From NCBI GenBank assembly GCA_016929495.1, contig JAFGIS010000621.1:1-58289 (forward strand): DNA of 58,289 nucleotides. Direction: 5' to 3'. The DNA comes from Polyangiaceae bacterium. GTDB taxonomy: Bacteria; Myxococcota_A; Polyangia; Polyangiales; Polyangiaceae. This document shows positions 1 through 9,345 of the stretch, piece by piece (position 1 is the first letter of the stretch; each line of letters begins with the position of its first letter). A program made the translations under genes and the position numbers. A model generated the notes under the pieces. It saw nothing but the letters and a program-made list of their open reading frames with translations, was not told where the DNA came from and did no database searches.

Positions 1-1038
1 GGTCTGCATGAACGTGGCCAAGAGCTCGTTGCGAGAGCGGGGGTGTCCGCCGGCCATGGCGGTTTGCGGGGTCATGTGATTCGGCAGAGCCCCAGGGCTG
101 GTCACGACGGCACGGTCATCGAACACCTCGAGCAGGACGGGCGAACCGATGATGGCGTAGTCCCGGTGGCACACCGCGTTCACCAGGGCCTCGCGAAGGG
201 CCACGTCGGGGACGAGCGACCGATCCTCGCGGCGAACCGCCATGTACCTCTCCTGGCGTCCGAGGCTCTTGAGCCACCCCAGAGCCCGGTCGACCTGCTC
301 ATCCAGACGCCCCCGCGCCTCCCCGACGAGCACGACCTCGTCCGCTCGATCCGCGCCCGCGTAGGCCGCGCACTTGATCCAGAAGTTGCCGGTCTGGGGA
401 TGACCCTGCGGATCCTTCCCGAACGCCAACAAGCCGTAGAGGGTGGCCAGCAGAGCGCCGTTTTTCCTCGCGAGCACCCCCCTGGTACGGAGGTCATCTT
501 CCAGGTCGATGCGCGGCTCATCCGTCAGATCAATGCCGACGCGGTTCATGTAGCGCTCGAAGCTCGCGCGGTCTATCGCGTCCGAGCTCGTTCCCATCAC
601 CGTCTGCTCCTCCGTCAGCACGTAGCCGAAGCGGTTGTAGAGCTCCTGCAGCTCCGACGGCGAAGGCTCGACACTCGCTCGGCCTCGACGAACGTAGACC
701 CGGCCATGGTGGCGAATGGGCTCGTAGCCTCGTTGGGCCGGAACCTCGATCCAGTGTACCCACCCGTTCGCGTCCTCGTGGCGTCCAAGCTGGGCGTTGA
801 GCGGAGCGCTCAGTCCAGACTGGAGGAAGTCCGTGAGTCTCTCGCTGACCGTCTCGGAACGGTCCTTGACGCCAACGATGGTCTGATTGTCGTTGACGCC
901 GACGACGACGAGACCCCCTCGGGAATTGGCGAAGGCGGCAAGGGCAGGGCCGAGGCTCCAGAGATCGACGTCCCGCTTGAACTCCGTGTGCTCATCCTCA
1001 CCAGCGCCAATGCGGTGAACAACCTCGGGCCAGTCCAT
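1..1038 (-). CDS. AlbA_2 / RecG-like putative transcriptional regulator, 3'-truncated by window edge
   Basis: The minus strand is open from an ATG at 1038 to the window edge (346 codons, no stop). The N-terminus carries the Schlafen AAA_4/AlbA_2 signature: T-E-F-K-R at residues 18-22, then an A-N-S-R-G-G-hydrophobic-G-V-N-D strand near residues 37-50. Near the cut end are R-E-A-L-V-N-A-x-x-H-R-D-Y and a G-G-H-P-R-S-R-N segment, as in RecG-like ATP-binding regulators. Members are usually 400-480 aa and end in a winged helix, so roughly 100 residues are missing. A GTG at 1047 is an alternative start. Family assignment is from motifs; the target is unknown. Confidence 0.85.
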   Translation of the reverse strand, partial: MDWPEVVHRIGAGEDEHTEFKRDVDLWSLGPALAAFANSRGGLVVVGVNDNQTIVGVKDRSETVSERLTDFLQSGLSAPLNAQLGRHEDANGWVHWIEVPAQRGYEPIRHHGRVYVRRGRASVEPSPSELQELYNRFGYVLTEEQTVMGTSSDAIDRASFERYMNRVGIDLTDEPRIDLEDDLRTRGVLARKNGALLATLYGLLAFGKDPQGHPQTGNFWIKCAAYAGADRADEVVLVGEARGRLDEQVDRALGWLKSLGRQERYMAVRREDRSLVPDVALREALVNAVCHRDYAIIGSPVLLEVFDDRAVVTSPGALPNHMTPQTAMAGGHPRSRNELLATFMQT

Positions 1039-1145
1039 CGTCGTCACCAGAGGGACACTATCCGAGCCAAGCCGGACTACGCAACCTGTTGCCCCTCGAC
1101 TGCGTCATGCCAGCCCTGAACACCTGGCCCATGGGGCTCTGTCAC

Positions 1146-1180
1146 GCCCGCGGGCCCGGTCAGGAGCTTCTGGCGCGGGC
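1146..1180 (-). terminator. Possible hairpin terminator downstream of the repeat lipoprotein
   Basis: GCCCGCG (1146-1152) and CGCGGGC (1174-1180) form a 7-bp GC stem just after the stop of the lipoprotein gene at 1202. The loop is 21 nt and there is no T-run, so the call is weak. Confidence 0.3.
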
Positions 1181-1201
1181 CGTCAAGACTCCGCCCGTCG
1201 T

Positions 1202-4186
1202 TCACCCGACGCACGTACCGGCGTCATCGTTGCCCGAGATGTTGGTGCCGCCGGGTATGTTGTCTGCCCCGATCGTGTCAGCGAGCCACTGTGCCTCGCA
1301 GGTGGGAAGAATGATGTTGTCGGCGATGGATAGACTCCATCCTATGCTCGTGACGCCTCCGAGCGCGTGCAGGCTGGACAACGCGTCATTCCCCGAGATG
1401 CTGATCCAGTACGCGGCGCTGGTCAGATGCTCGAGGCCGTCCAGGTTCGGTAGGATGGCGTTGTTGGCGATGGCCAGCGTGTACACGGAGAAGCTCGGCA
1501 CCGTCCCAAGGTCGCTGATACTGTCGAGGCTGTCGTTGCCGGAGATATCGATCGAGCCACCGCCCGACGCACCGAGCGAGGCAATGCCGCCCAGAGGGCT
1601 CAGGTTCTCCAGGCGCGCGTTGTTCTGGATGGTGAGGCTGGATACCTTCCGGAGCCCGCCGAGCCCGTCCAGGCTGACCAGGGAAGCGTTGCCAGAGACG
1701 GTCAAACCGGTGCCAGCGTCCGTGAGGGTGCCGAGCGCGCCAAGATCCGTGAGCTTGGGATTGCTGGAGATGGTCAGAGCACCGACGGAGGTGAGCACCG
1801 ACAGGCCGGACAAGCTCGTCAGGTCGCTGTTGCTGGATATCTCCAGCGTGCTGGTGGTTTTCGACAGCTTGCCGAGCCCGGTCAGGTCGACCAGGGCGTT
1901 CCCGGAGATCGACACAAAGCCTGCCGTGGTGACCTTGGAAAGGCCCGCCAGGTCGGTGAGCAAGGGGTTCGAGGATAGGACCAGACCGCCGACGGAGGTG
2001 AGCGCCGACAGGCCGGATAGGCTCGTCAGGTCGTTGTTGCCGGATATCGTCAGCGTGCCGGCCGTTGTCGAGAGCTTGCCGAGCCCGGTCAAGTCAGCCA
2101 TGGCGCTGTCGGAGATCGAGATGGAGCTGGCCGTGGTGATCGCCGAAAGGCCCGCCAGGCTGGTCAGACTGGGATTCGAGGATATGGCCAGATCGCCCGG
2201 CTGCACCAGCAGGCCAAGACTCGTCAGGGAGGAAAGTATGGCGTTGTTGCTGATGGTCAGGCTGGTCGTGGACGTGAGGCCATCCAGCCCTGTCAGGCTG
2301 GACAGCACCGGGTTGCTGCTGATGCTGACGGCTCCGCCGGAAGTGACACCGCCCAGGCCGGTCAGATCCGCCAACACCGAGTTGTTGGCGACGTTGATCC
2401 CTCCGGTCGTCTTGAGGCCGCTCAGTCCGGCAATGCTGCCGAGGATCGGGTTGTCGGTGATCCTCAGAGTCCCCGCCACCTGCACCAGGCTTTCGAGCCC
2501 GTCGAGAGTGGTCAGCGCCGAACACGAGGAGATGGCCAGGTCATTGGGAACCGAGACCAGCCCCAGACCGGCAACACTCGTCAGGTTGTTGTTCTGCGAG
2601 ATGGTGACCGGTGCCATGTAGCCCTGTGGATCCAGGGTCTTGAGATTCCCTAGCCCGTCCAGGTTGCCGAGCAGCGGGTTGTTCGAGATCTCGAGTCCGT
2701 CTGCCAGGCTGGAGAGACTGTCGAGTCCGCTGATGTCGGTGAGGCTCGAGTTGTTGTGGATGTAGAGGCCAACGTAGCCGTTGCCGAGCGAGGTCGACAG
2801 CGTCTCGATCTCGGTCAGACTGGACAATCCGTCCAGGTTGCCCAGGGAGGGGTTGTCGTAGACGCGGAGAAAGCCGCCCACGTACTGCAGGTTGGCGAGC
2901 GCGTCGATGTTGCCGAGCGCCGGACAGCCGGTGATGATCAGGTAGTCGCTGACCGAGACGAGATCCTCGAGGCCTGCCAAGCTGGCAAGGGTCGGGCCAG
3001 AAATGGTGAGGCTCCCGGTGATGCACCGAGTGCCGGCCAGCGCCGCGGCGTCGGCCGCAGTGGCAACGGTGTAGCTGCCGTCGAACGTGTGGCCCGTGCA
3101 GTCCGTTTCAGAACCCCCGGTCCCGGCAGAGCCGCCGCTCGCTCCGCCACCGGTGGAGGCACCGCCCGTTGCTGTCCCGCCGGTCGAGGCGCCGCCGGTT
3201 TCGGTCCCGCCGGTGGGAGTACCGCCCGTTGCGACCCCGCCTGTCGGGACGCCGCCGGTTTCGGTTCCGCCGGTGGGAGTACCGCCCGTTGCGACTCCGC
3301 CTGTCGGGACACCGCCGGTTTCGGTTCCGCCGGTGGGAGTACCGCCCGCTGCCACCCCGCCTGTTGGGACACCGCCGGTTTCGGTCCCGCCGGTGGGAGC
3401 GCCGCCCGTTTCGGTCCCGCCTGTTGGTTTGGTCCCGCCGGTGGGAGCACCGCCCGTTGCGACTCCGCCGGTCTCCTCGTCCGTGGCGCCTGCCTCGCCC
3501 CCGTCGCCCGCCGCAGGCTCGCTCTCGCCGTTGCCCTTGCCCCCCGTACCCCCGCTCCCGCCCTCGCTCTGGTCTTCAGCCCCACCGGCCGCATCGGTGG
3601 GTGTCGTGTCGCTTCCTGCGTCCCCTGCGCCGTCGCTGACGCCCGCCGTGCCCCCCGCCGTGACTCCGTTCGTGCGGTGAGTGCCCTGTCCACCGTTGCC
3701 GGCCACCGAAGCGGTTGTTCGGCCTCCGTTGCCGGAAGGCTGACCGCCCGCGCCGCCTTCGCCCACGACCAACTCGTTCTCGTCGTCGACCTCGGTAGGC
3801 TCGGCGCAGACGCCCGAGTTGGTGCATACCTGATCCATGATGCAGTCGCGGTTCTCCTGGCATTCGTTTCGGCACTCTCGGTCCACGGCGCAGATCAAGG
3901 GAGCCGGGCAGTCGGAGTTGTACTCGCACTGCTCCTCGGCCGGGAGCTGGCAGACGTTCTCGGCTTCGGCGACTTCGACGCAGCGAGCGCCCTCCGGGCA
4001 ATCCTTCGTGGCTTCGCATTGCTCATGGCAATGGCCGAAGCTACACACCAGGCTACCCGCGCAGTCGCTGTTCTGGACACATCCGTCGGACAGCTGCTTC
4101 TTCTCTTCTTCGCCGCCGCAACCGGTGGCGAGGAAGAACCCGATCCCCAGTGCCACGAGCGCCAGGTGAGATCTCGGACGATTCAT
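1202..4186 (-). CDS. Lipoprotein with Cys-rich N-terminus, Gly/Thr repeat linker and leucine-rich/receptor-L-like repeats
   Basis: The ATG at 4186 follows AGGAGG with 7-nt spacing. The 994-aa product starts with a signal peptide ending in a lipobox-like L-A-T-G-C (Cys23), so an outer-membrane or surface lipoprotein is expected. Residues about 30-150 hold repeated C-x5-C type cysteine blocks. Residues about 165-390 are a Gly/Thr/Pro/Val linker built on T-G-G-x. Residues about 400-990 are roughly 22-24-residue repeats of the pattern L-x-G-L-x-x-L-x-x-h-x-x-h-x-h-x-x-N, as in LRR or receptor-L-domain surface proteins. The repeat face suggests binding or adhesion (inference). The ligand is unknown. 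Confidence 0.88.
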   Translation of the reverse strand: MNRPRSHLALVALGIGFFLATGCGGEEEKKQLSDGCVQNSDCAGSLVCSFGHCHEQCEATKDCPEGARCVEVAEAENVCQLPAEEQCEYNSDCPAPLICAVDRECRNECQENRDCIMDQVCTNSGVCAEPTEVDDENELVVGEGGAGGQPSGNGGRTTASVAGNGGQGTHRTNGVTAGGTAGVSDGAGDAGSDTTPTDAAGGAEDQSEGGSGGTGGKGNGESEPAAGDGGEAGATDEETGGVATGGAPTGGTKPTGGTETGGAPTGGTETGGVPTGGVAAGGTPTGGTETGGVPTGGVATGGTPTGGTETGGVPTGGVATGGTPTGGTETGGASTGGTATGGASTGGGASGGSAGTGGSETDCTGHTFDGSYTVATAADAAALAGTRCITGSLTISGPTLASLAGLEDLVSVSDYLIITGCPALGNIDALANLQYVGGFLRVYDNPSLGNLDGLSSLTEIETLSTSLGNGYVGLYIHNNSSLTDISGLDSLSSLADGLEISNNPLLGNLDGLGNLKTLDPQGYMAPVTISQNNNLTSVAGLGLVSVPNDLAISSCSALTTLDGLESLVQVAGTLRITDNPILGSIAGLSGLKTTGGINVANNSVLADLTGLGGVTSGGAVSISSNPVLSSLTGLDGLTSTTSLTISNNAILSSLTSLGLLVQPGDLAISSNPSLTSLAGLSAITTASSISISDSAMADLTGLGKLSTTAGTLTISGNNDLTSLSGLSALTSVGGLVLSSNPLLTDLAGLSKVTTAGFVSISGNALVDLTGLGKLSKTTSTLEISSNSDLTSLSGLSVLTSVGALTISSNPKLTDLGALGTLTDAGTGLTVSGNASLVSLDGLGGLRKVSSLTIQNNARLENLSPLGGIASLGASGGGSIDISGNDSLDSISDLGTVPSFSVYTLAIANNAILPNLDGLEHLTSAAYWISISGNDALSSLHALGGVTSIGWSLSIADNIILPTCEAQWLADTIGADNIPGGTNISGNDDAGTCVG
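3181..3420. repeat. 60-bp tandem repeat, about 4 copies, within the lipoprotein linker
   Basis: Four consecutive near-identical 60-bp units encode 20-residue Gly/Thr/Val/Pro blocks of the linker. Copies differ at a few positions. Units are contiguous and coding, so this is not a CRISPR. Copy-number slippage is likely between strains (inference). Confidence 0.85.
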
Positions 4187-4579
4187 GTCAGCCTCCTTGG
4201 GTGGCGGACGCGCTTCGCAAAAGGCGGCGCACACCACACGAGCGAAGCGGACTCTTGCCCGAAGCGCGTCCGAATTCAAGCAAACCCGACGTCGGCGACC
4301 TGTTGCGCCGAGGGTCCGAGAAACCCGTGCGCTCTCGGGTAGTTGAGCGAACCCAGGTCTCGAGTGACCGGGATGCCTCGACCGGTCCCGCCCGTGTCTG
4401 GGGGAGCCCCCTGGGGCGGCAACGGCCCCGGGGCCACCCAGCGGCCGTCCTAGTCGCATGTGATGAACGTCAAGGCGCCCGGAGCAGGCACGTCATCGGG
4501 CCATGAACCAACCGCGCCCTGTCCGTTCGACGAGACTCTTCGGCGCGCAACACCACGACTCGGGTCGCACGGCCTTCCT
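4187..4579. other. Intergenic region, 393 bp
   Basis: This separates two minus-strand units and should hold the promoter of the repeat lipoprotein. It contains GC palindromes at 4400-4411 (GGGGGAGCCCCC) and 4424-4435 (GGCCCCGGGGCC), which may end transcription of the 4580-5245 gene. I see no other gene or clear promoter. Confidence 0.4.
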
Positions 4580-5245
4580 TCAGTACTCGAACGAAACGCT
4601 TCCGCCGAAGACGACGCTGACGTCAACCGTCCACGGCCGAGCAGGCAGCTCTTCGAGATCGCCCCAGATGTCGAGCTCGTAGACCGAGGACTCCGTCTGC
4701 CAGGGATCGATCGAGCGTTGCGCGCCGAGGACCGGCGTGGTCAGTGAGCGCCCGATGGGCTTGCTCGACGCTTTCGAGCTCGAGTAGTCGATCAACACCT
4801 CGGGTTCTTCGCGATCTTCTCCGAGGCGGGTGACCGTGAGTCTGATCCGGCGCACGAACGACAAGTCGTCGGTTCCTTTGTGGGCCGCGACCGTGACTTC
4901 CTTGGCCTGCACGTCGGAGCTGACACCGGGGGGTCGGGCCATGGGGATCCGGTCATAGGAGAAGCTCACCGTGGGGAAGTGGTAGTCATCGGGCGCCGCT
5001 GCGAGCGCAAGGTTCGTTCGAGCGTCCTCTGGCATGCTTTCGAGCTCGTCGGCGAGCTCGGTAGCAGCAGCCGGAAAGGTCAGGTTCTCCCGGGTTAGTT
5101 CGAGCGACGGGATTTCGGCTTGTGCCGAGACACAGGCCGCGGTCGAGGTGGCGAGCGTCAGCGCGATCCAGGGCAGGGCTCGCTGCCGCGGCAAGGGACG
5201 AGTCAGCGGTGCGCTGGGTCGACGGGAGTTCGAGTGAGAGGTCAT
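4580..5245 (-). CDS. Putative lipoprotein of unknown function
   Basis: The chosen ATG at 5245 lies two bases after the stop of the upstream gene (TAG-CC-ATG), implying translational coupling. The 221-aa product has a basic N-terminus, a hydrophobic stretch and a lipobox-like T-A-A-C near residue 38. The mature part is a beta-rich soluble region with no motif I recognise. It ends in aromatic and charged residues resembling the edge strands of an immunoglobulin-like or beta-sandwich fold (weak inference). It probably acts with the outer-membrane-like partner encoded just upstream. Confidence 0.7.
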   Translation of the reverse strand: MTSHSNSRRPSAPLTRPLPRQRALPWIALTLATSTAACVSAQAEIPSLELTRENLTFPAAATELADELESMPEDARTNLALAAAPDDYHFPTVSFSYDRIPMARPPGVSSDVQAKEVTVAAHKGTDDLSFVRRIRLTVTRLGEDREEPEVLIDYSSSKASSKPIGRSLTTPVLGAQRSIDPWQTESSVYELDIWGDLEELPARPWTVDVSVVFGGSVSFEY

Positions 5246-5247
5246 GG

Positions 5248-6195
5248 CTATACGATGTGCAGAACGAATCCGAGTTTGAACGAGGGGAGCCACGCGGTTA
5301 TGCGTGGGTTGCCGTGGAGCGTGATGGTGGTGTCGCCTTCAGATTCGCCGAGCACGTCGTTGACGTGGTGTAGCTCGGCGCGAACATAGCTTGCTCCTCC
5401 GTGTAGAAAGAACGTGAGGCGCTCGGCGCCGACTTCGAGCCCGAGGTGTGCATTGAAGAAGTCGTACCCCACCTCTTCGGCCATGCTGTTGTCCTGGTAT
5501 TGCGGTCCGCTGAACGCGCCCGCAACGGCGTTGGCGTCACCCTCGAAGTAGTGACCCGCTTCCAGGGCCAATGACGGCCCCACACCAAGAGGCACGACGA
5601 GCGCGCCCGCGCGAACGCCTGGGCTCACGGCGTTCGTTCCTGCGCCCGCATGCAGGCGCAGCCACTCGAGCGGTCGATAGCACACTCCTGCCATCAGGCC
5701 GTCCGGCAGCCCGAGATCTAGCTGTGCACCGAGCGTGCGAAGCTCATTTCGCCGGTCGCGTCGAGCAGAGGTATCTCGCCGTGGATCGCTCTCGGTCGCA
5801 CTCGATGGGAACCGGGTGGGCGCGGCTGCTGAAGGAGGCTTCACGACCGGCCGCGCCACTTCGACCGGTCTCGCGTCGGCGGCGAGCTGCGGCGTGCGTT
5901 CGGACGGCTCGGCGGGGACAGCGTCGGCCGTGGCAGCGCCGGAGGAGGAGAGCACCGGAGCCCCTTCGGTAGACGGGTTCGGGACGGTCGAGGGCTCGGT
6001 GTTCGTGCCCGGCGCCGCCGTCTCGTCGGTGCTCGGCACGGTGGGTCCATCGGTGGAAGCATCCACCGCCGAAGGTACGGGAGCGGGTGCCTGTGCGTGC
6101 GCGGCGGACGATTCGAACAGGCTGCTGCCGAGGGCCGCCGCGAGCAGAAGCGCGTGGTCGAGCCGCCACTGGGAGAGAGTGCTGCGATGAAGCAC
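5248..6195 (-). CDS. Exported beta-rich outer-membrane-like protein
   Basis: The GTG at 6195 is preferred because it directly precedes a signal peptide (basic n-region, Leu/Ala core, cleavage after A-H-A) and has an AAGGAAAGG element 9 nt upstream; more upstream starts would bury the signal. The 315-aa product has an Ala/Pro/Thr/Ser-rich linker (about residues 40-150). A C-terminal half of alternating strands rich in Gly, Leu and aromatics follows, as in outer-membrane beta-barrels. It ends in hydrophobic residues without a canonical terminal Phe. Function unknown; it is coupled to the lipoprotein at 4580-5245. Confidence 0.75.
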   Translation of the reverse strand: MLHRSTLSQWRLDHALLLAAALGSSLFESSAAHAQAPAPVPSAVDASTDGPTVPSTDETAAPGTNTEPSTVPNPSTEGAPVLSSSGAATADAVPAEPSERTPQLAADARPVEVARPVVKPPSAAAPTRFPSSATESDPRRDTSARRDRRNELRTLGAQLDLGLPDGLMAGVCYRPLEWLRLHAGAGTNAVSPGVRAGALVVPLGVGPSLALEAGHYFEGDANAVAGAFSGPQYQDNSMAEEVGYDFFNAHLGLEVGAERLTFFLHGGASYVRAELHHVNDVLGESEGDTTITLHGNPRITAWLPSFKLGFVLHIV

Positions 6196-6647
6196 GGGAT
6201 CTGACCTTTCCTTGTTCCACGGGCTGCCCGAAATCGGAACCGGGTCGGGCGCTGCCGGGTTCGCCGAGGGGCCTAGCAACGGCCGTACCAGGCAAAACAG
6301 CGCTCCATTGCGCCAGTGGAGCGCAGAGACGCCATGCCTTGGGGTGGTGTCCACCTCTGGACGTCCGGGGGTGGACACGATAGCGAGACCGCACGCCGGA
6401 GCTTCCCGCGTGGACGCCCGTTCGCTCAAGGGTGCATCGGCTTCCGGGGGTGCGCAGGTGCCGTCGCATTCGTTGTCGGATGCGGGCTGGAAGCGCCCGA
6501 GGCCCGGATCCCTCGCTAGGCGCTAGCCGGGGAGTCGCCCGGCGGCCCGTCTGTTTCTCGATGACCCGGGAACGAACCAGGAGGCCAACCGTCCGCTGAG
6601 CGAGGTCGTGCCGCCAAGGGTGCCCGGGGCCCGAGAGGGTCGGAGCT
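6196..6647. promoter_or_regulatory. Divergent intergenic region with two inverted repeats
   Basis: No gene is supported here. Two candidate operators stand out. One is CGCTCCA (6301-6307) facing TGGAGCG (6317-6323). The other is GTGTCCACC (6347-6355) facing GGTGGACAC (6370-6378), whose 14-nt loop itself contains the palindrome GGACGTCC (6359-6366). They lie 105-185 bp upstream of the GTG at 6195 and about 290-360 bp upstream of the ATPase at 6664. Regulatory role is inference. Confidence 0.4.
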
Positions 6648-6678
6648 TGAAAAATAGAAGGCCATGTTCTATTTTTCA
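6648..6678. promoter_or_regulatory. 12-bp perfect AT-rich inverted repeat over the ATPase start codon
   Basis: TGAAAAATAGAA (6648-6659) and TTCTATTTTTCA (6667-6678) are perfect reverse complements around a 7-nt centre that contains the ATG at 6664. It is an AT island in roughly 68-70% GC surroundings. If translation begins at the second ATG (6682), the palindrome would lie in the leader. It may be an operator or a translation-masking hairpin (inference). Confidence 0.6.
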
Positions 6679-7863
6679 CACATGCTGCATGCCCGGGTCG
6701 CACAGAAGAGACTGCTGGCGCTCGCGCGTCAGTTTCCAGCGGTCGTGGTGGTCGGCCCGAGACAGATTGGCAAGTCCAGCCTCGCACAGCTCGCGTTTCC
6801 CGGGTACACGCATCTGGACTTGGAGAATCCACTGGACCTGGCGAGGGTCCAGGCGGAGCCCCTGCTGCTGCTCGAAGAGAATCCAAGGCTCGTTCTCGAC
6901 GAAGCCCAGCGTCTGCCAGAGGTCTTTCCCATCCTGCGCAGCCATCTCGACCGGAAGCCTCGAGCTCGTGTCGTGCTCTTGGGCTCGGCAGCCCCTGGAC
7001 TCGTTCGCAACATCTCGGAATCGCTGGCCGGCCGCGCCGGGTTCTTCGAACTCGGCGGCCTTTCCTATGCCGAGCAGGACCTGCGTATGCTCTGGGAGAA
7101 GGGTGGGTTCCCTCGCGTGCACTGGAGCCGCCCACGAGCCAGTCCCAGCAACTGGTACCCCGCCTATGTTCAAGCCTGTCTCGAGCGTGACATCCCCCAG
7201 CTTGGTTTCTTCACGTCGAGCTTGCGGTTTCGGAACCTGCTCACCATGGTGGCGCATGCTCAAGGCTCGGTCTCGCACCTGAGCGAATTCGCGGGATCCC
7301 TGGGCCTGAGCTACCACTCTGTTTCCCACCTGCTCGATGTCCTCGAGGGGGTGTTTCTCATACGCCGGCTTCCGCCGTACTACGCCAACGTGCGCAAGCG
7401 ACTCGTCAAGAGCCCCAAGCTCTACATTCGCGACACAGGGCTCCTCCACTCGCTGCTCGGTATCACGCACACACGGCGCGCACTGCTGGCGCATCCCAAG
7501 GCTGGGGCAAGCTTCGAAACGTTCTGCATCGAACAGCTGATCATGCACGCGCGCCTGACGGACCCGAGCATGGAGGCGTTTTTCTACCGAACCCACGTGG
7601 GTCACGAGGTGGATCTGCTGCTGAGGCTTCGGGGGCGACTGGTTCCCATCGAGATCAAGCTCGGACTCGGCGTGCCGGATGTGCGTGGACTCGAGACGTG
7701 CATGCAGGACCTGGGCATCAACAAGGGGTACGTGGTCAACGCGGGAACCGAGCCGGTTCAGATCCGCAGGAACGTCGTCATGGGCGGACTCGCCGGGACC
7801 TGCCGAGCGCTCGGGATCGCGCCGGGCATGCCTGCTGGACGTGCCAGCGCACGGCGTTCGTGA
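6664..7863 (+). CDS. AAA_14 / DUF4143 family ATPase
   Basis: The 399-aa product has a Walker A of the form G-P-R-Q-x-G-K-S-S (residues about 31-39) and a Walker B L-V-L-D-E-A-Q (about 77-83), typical of AAA_14. The second half matches the DUF4143 pattern: a winged-helix-like S-Y-H-S-V-S-H segment, then Y-I-R-D-T-G-L-L-H and a C-terminal nuclease-like stretch with G-H-E-V-D and P-I-E-I-K. These ATPases are found scattered in bacterial genomes, often as orphan or toxin-antitoxin-like genes; the biochemical role is unsettled. ATG 6664 and ATG 6682 are both possible starts. It stands alone. Confidence 0.88.
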   Translation: MFYFSHMLHARVAQKRLLALARQFPAVVVVGPRQIGKSSLAQLAFPGYTHLDLENPLDLARVQAEPLLLLEENPRLVLDEAQRLPEVFPILRSHLDRKPRARVVLLGSAAPGLVRNISESLAGRAGFFELGGLSYAEQDLRMLWEKGGFPRVHWSRPRASPSNWYPAYVQACLERDIPQLGFFTSSLRFRNLLTMVAHAQGSVSHLSEFAGSLGLSYHSVSHLLDVLEGVFLIRRLPPYYANVRKRLVKSPKLYIRDTGLLHSLLGITHTRRALLAHPKAGASFETFCIEQLIMHARLTDPSMEAFFYRTHVGHEVDLLLRLRGRLVPIEIKLGLGVPDVRGLETCMQDLGINKGYVVNAGTEPVQIRRNVVMGGLAGTCRALGIAPGMPAGRASARRS

Positions 7864-7884
7864 ACCGGGCCTGTCGCGGGCAGC

Positions 7885-9240
7885 TTACAGCCGCGACAGC
7901 GTGAGTTTCGACTGAGCCGACACCTCGGCGCGCTGGGTGCCCGGGAGCGAGCAGCTGACGCTCAGGCCGCCGCCGAGGAGGTTCTCGATGCGAATGCTGC
8001 CGCCGTGGGCCTCCACGATCTCGCGGCAAAGCGCCAGCCCGAGCCCCGAGCCGCTCTCCTTGGTCGAGTAGAAGGGGAGCATCGCGTTTTCCAGCACCTC
8101 TGCGCTCATGCCGGGCCCACGGTCGGCCACGACCAGCGTCGCGCTCCCGTCCTCGGCGACGCAGAGCTCGAGCGTGATGGCCTCCTCGGGGCCGCCCGCC
8201 TCCCGGGCGTTCTTCAGCAGATTCAACGCGACCTGTTCCAATTGGGTGCGGTCGAAGTGGGCCGTTGCGTCAGGGGTTGTCGAGGTCACGGTCGCGTAGG
8301 GAGCGAGCTGTTGCGCGTGCCTACAGAAGTCCGCGACCTTCACCGGCTGGCGCGCCGGGTTGGGCAGGCGGGCGAATCGGGCATAGCCCTCGACGAACTG
8401 GAGCAGATGGTGCGCGCGATCCTCGATAGTCGCAAACACGCGGTCGAGCTTGTCGAGCTGCTCCGAGCCCACCATCAGGCGCGCAGAATGTGCGAGCGAG
8501 CTGATCGGAGCGAGCGAGTTGTTGAGCTCGTGGCTCACCACGCGAATGAGCTTCTTCCAGACGTCCACTTCTTGGCGTCTCAGCTCACGCGTCAGATGCT
8601 TCACCATGAGCAGCGTGTGCGTCTTGGTGTGCAGGTCGAAGTGGCGCTTGGCCAGGTAGTACGTCTCGGTCGTGCCTTCGCTCTGTACCGTGAACAGCCG
8701 ATCCTGGGCGCCGAGCACGGCCTCGCGCAGCGGCGCCGGCGCGTTGCCGAGCAAGGACAGAAAGTTCACGCGCTCGAGTGGTTGGCCCTCAAAGAACAGA
8801 GCACGGGCCGTCTCGTTCGCGTACTCGATGTCGCCAGCGTCCTCGAGCAGCAGGATGGCCATCGGGGCCGCGTCGATGAGCGTGTACAACAGCTGCTCGC
8901 TCTGCTCGGCGGAGCGCTGCTTCTCTCCGAGCAGGGCGCACAGAGCATTGAAGCGTCGCGCCAGATCGGCCATGGGCTCGGCGGAGGACTCGTCCACCAT
9001 CGGCGCCAAGTCCGATTTCGAGAGGCGCTCGAGCCCGCGCTGCACGGCATCGAGCGTTCCGAGCCCGCGCCACACCGTGGGCCCCAGGCACAGGGCCCCC
9101 ACCGCCAGGCCGGCGCACAGGGCGAGCGGCCAGGTGACCCAGCTCTCGAGGCTGCGCGCCACGGCCATCGTGGCCAGGCACGCTGCCGACAAACCGGCCG
9201 AGAGCAGCAGAATCGTTCGAGAGCGCACGCTGGAGGCCAT
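7885..9240 (-). CDS. NtrY/NtrB-like membrane sensor histidine kinase
   Basis: I prefer the ATG at 9240 (GGA 6 nt upstream) over a TTG at 9267. The 451-aa protein has two membrane segments (about residues 8-27 and 34-55), a HAMP-like helix, a PAS-like domain (about 110-215), an H-box V-V-S-H-E-L-N-N with His near 237, and a HATPase with N-L-L-K-N-A, D-R-G-P-G-M and a G-x-G-L-G-L G-box. The H-E-L-N-N form is typical of NtrY-type kinases that partner NtrC regulators. The divergently encoded activator at 9346 is the obvious cognate receiver. Its signal is unknown. Confidence 0.92.
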   Translation of the reverse strand: MASSVRSRTILLLSAGLSAACLATMAVARSLESWVTWPLALCAGLAVGALCLGPTVWRGLGTLDAVQRGLERLSKSDLAPMVDESSAEPMADLARRFNALCALLGEKQRSAEQSEQLLYTLIDAAPMAILLLEDAGDIEYANETARALFFEGQPLERVNFLSLLGNAPAPLREAVLGAQDRLFTVQSEGTTETYYLAKRHFDLHTKTHTLLMVKHLTRELRRQEVDVWKKLIRVVSHELNNSLAPISSLAHSARLMVGSEQLDKLDRVFATIEDRAHHLLQFVEGYARFARLPNPARQPVKVADFCRHAQQLAPYATVTSTTPDATAHFDRTQLEQVALNLLKNAREAGGPEEAITLELCVAEDGSATLVVADRGPGMSAEVLENAMLPFYSTKESGSGLGLALCREIVEAHGGSIRIENLLGGGLSVSCSLPGTQRAEVSAQSKLTLSRL

Positions 9241-9345
9241 TTGATTCCAGACGAGCCCGGCGCGCAAGCCCGAGGGGGGTCGCGCTTGCGTTTGTCCCGA
9301 GCGCGTGGCGATATCGGGGCTGGTTGACGTTGTGTGAGGCGCGAC

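Noticed and set aside
3181-3420. Regular 60-bp repeats as a possible CRISPR
   Set aside because: There are no unique spacers, the units are contiguous and in coding phase, and no cas gene is near.
2756-4342. Long plus-strand frame opposite the repeat lipoprotein
   Set aside because: It is the complement of the Gly/Thr repeat and Cys-rich coding region. The minus strand has signal peptide, RBS and family repeats; the plus strand has none.
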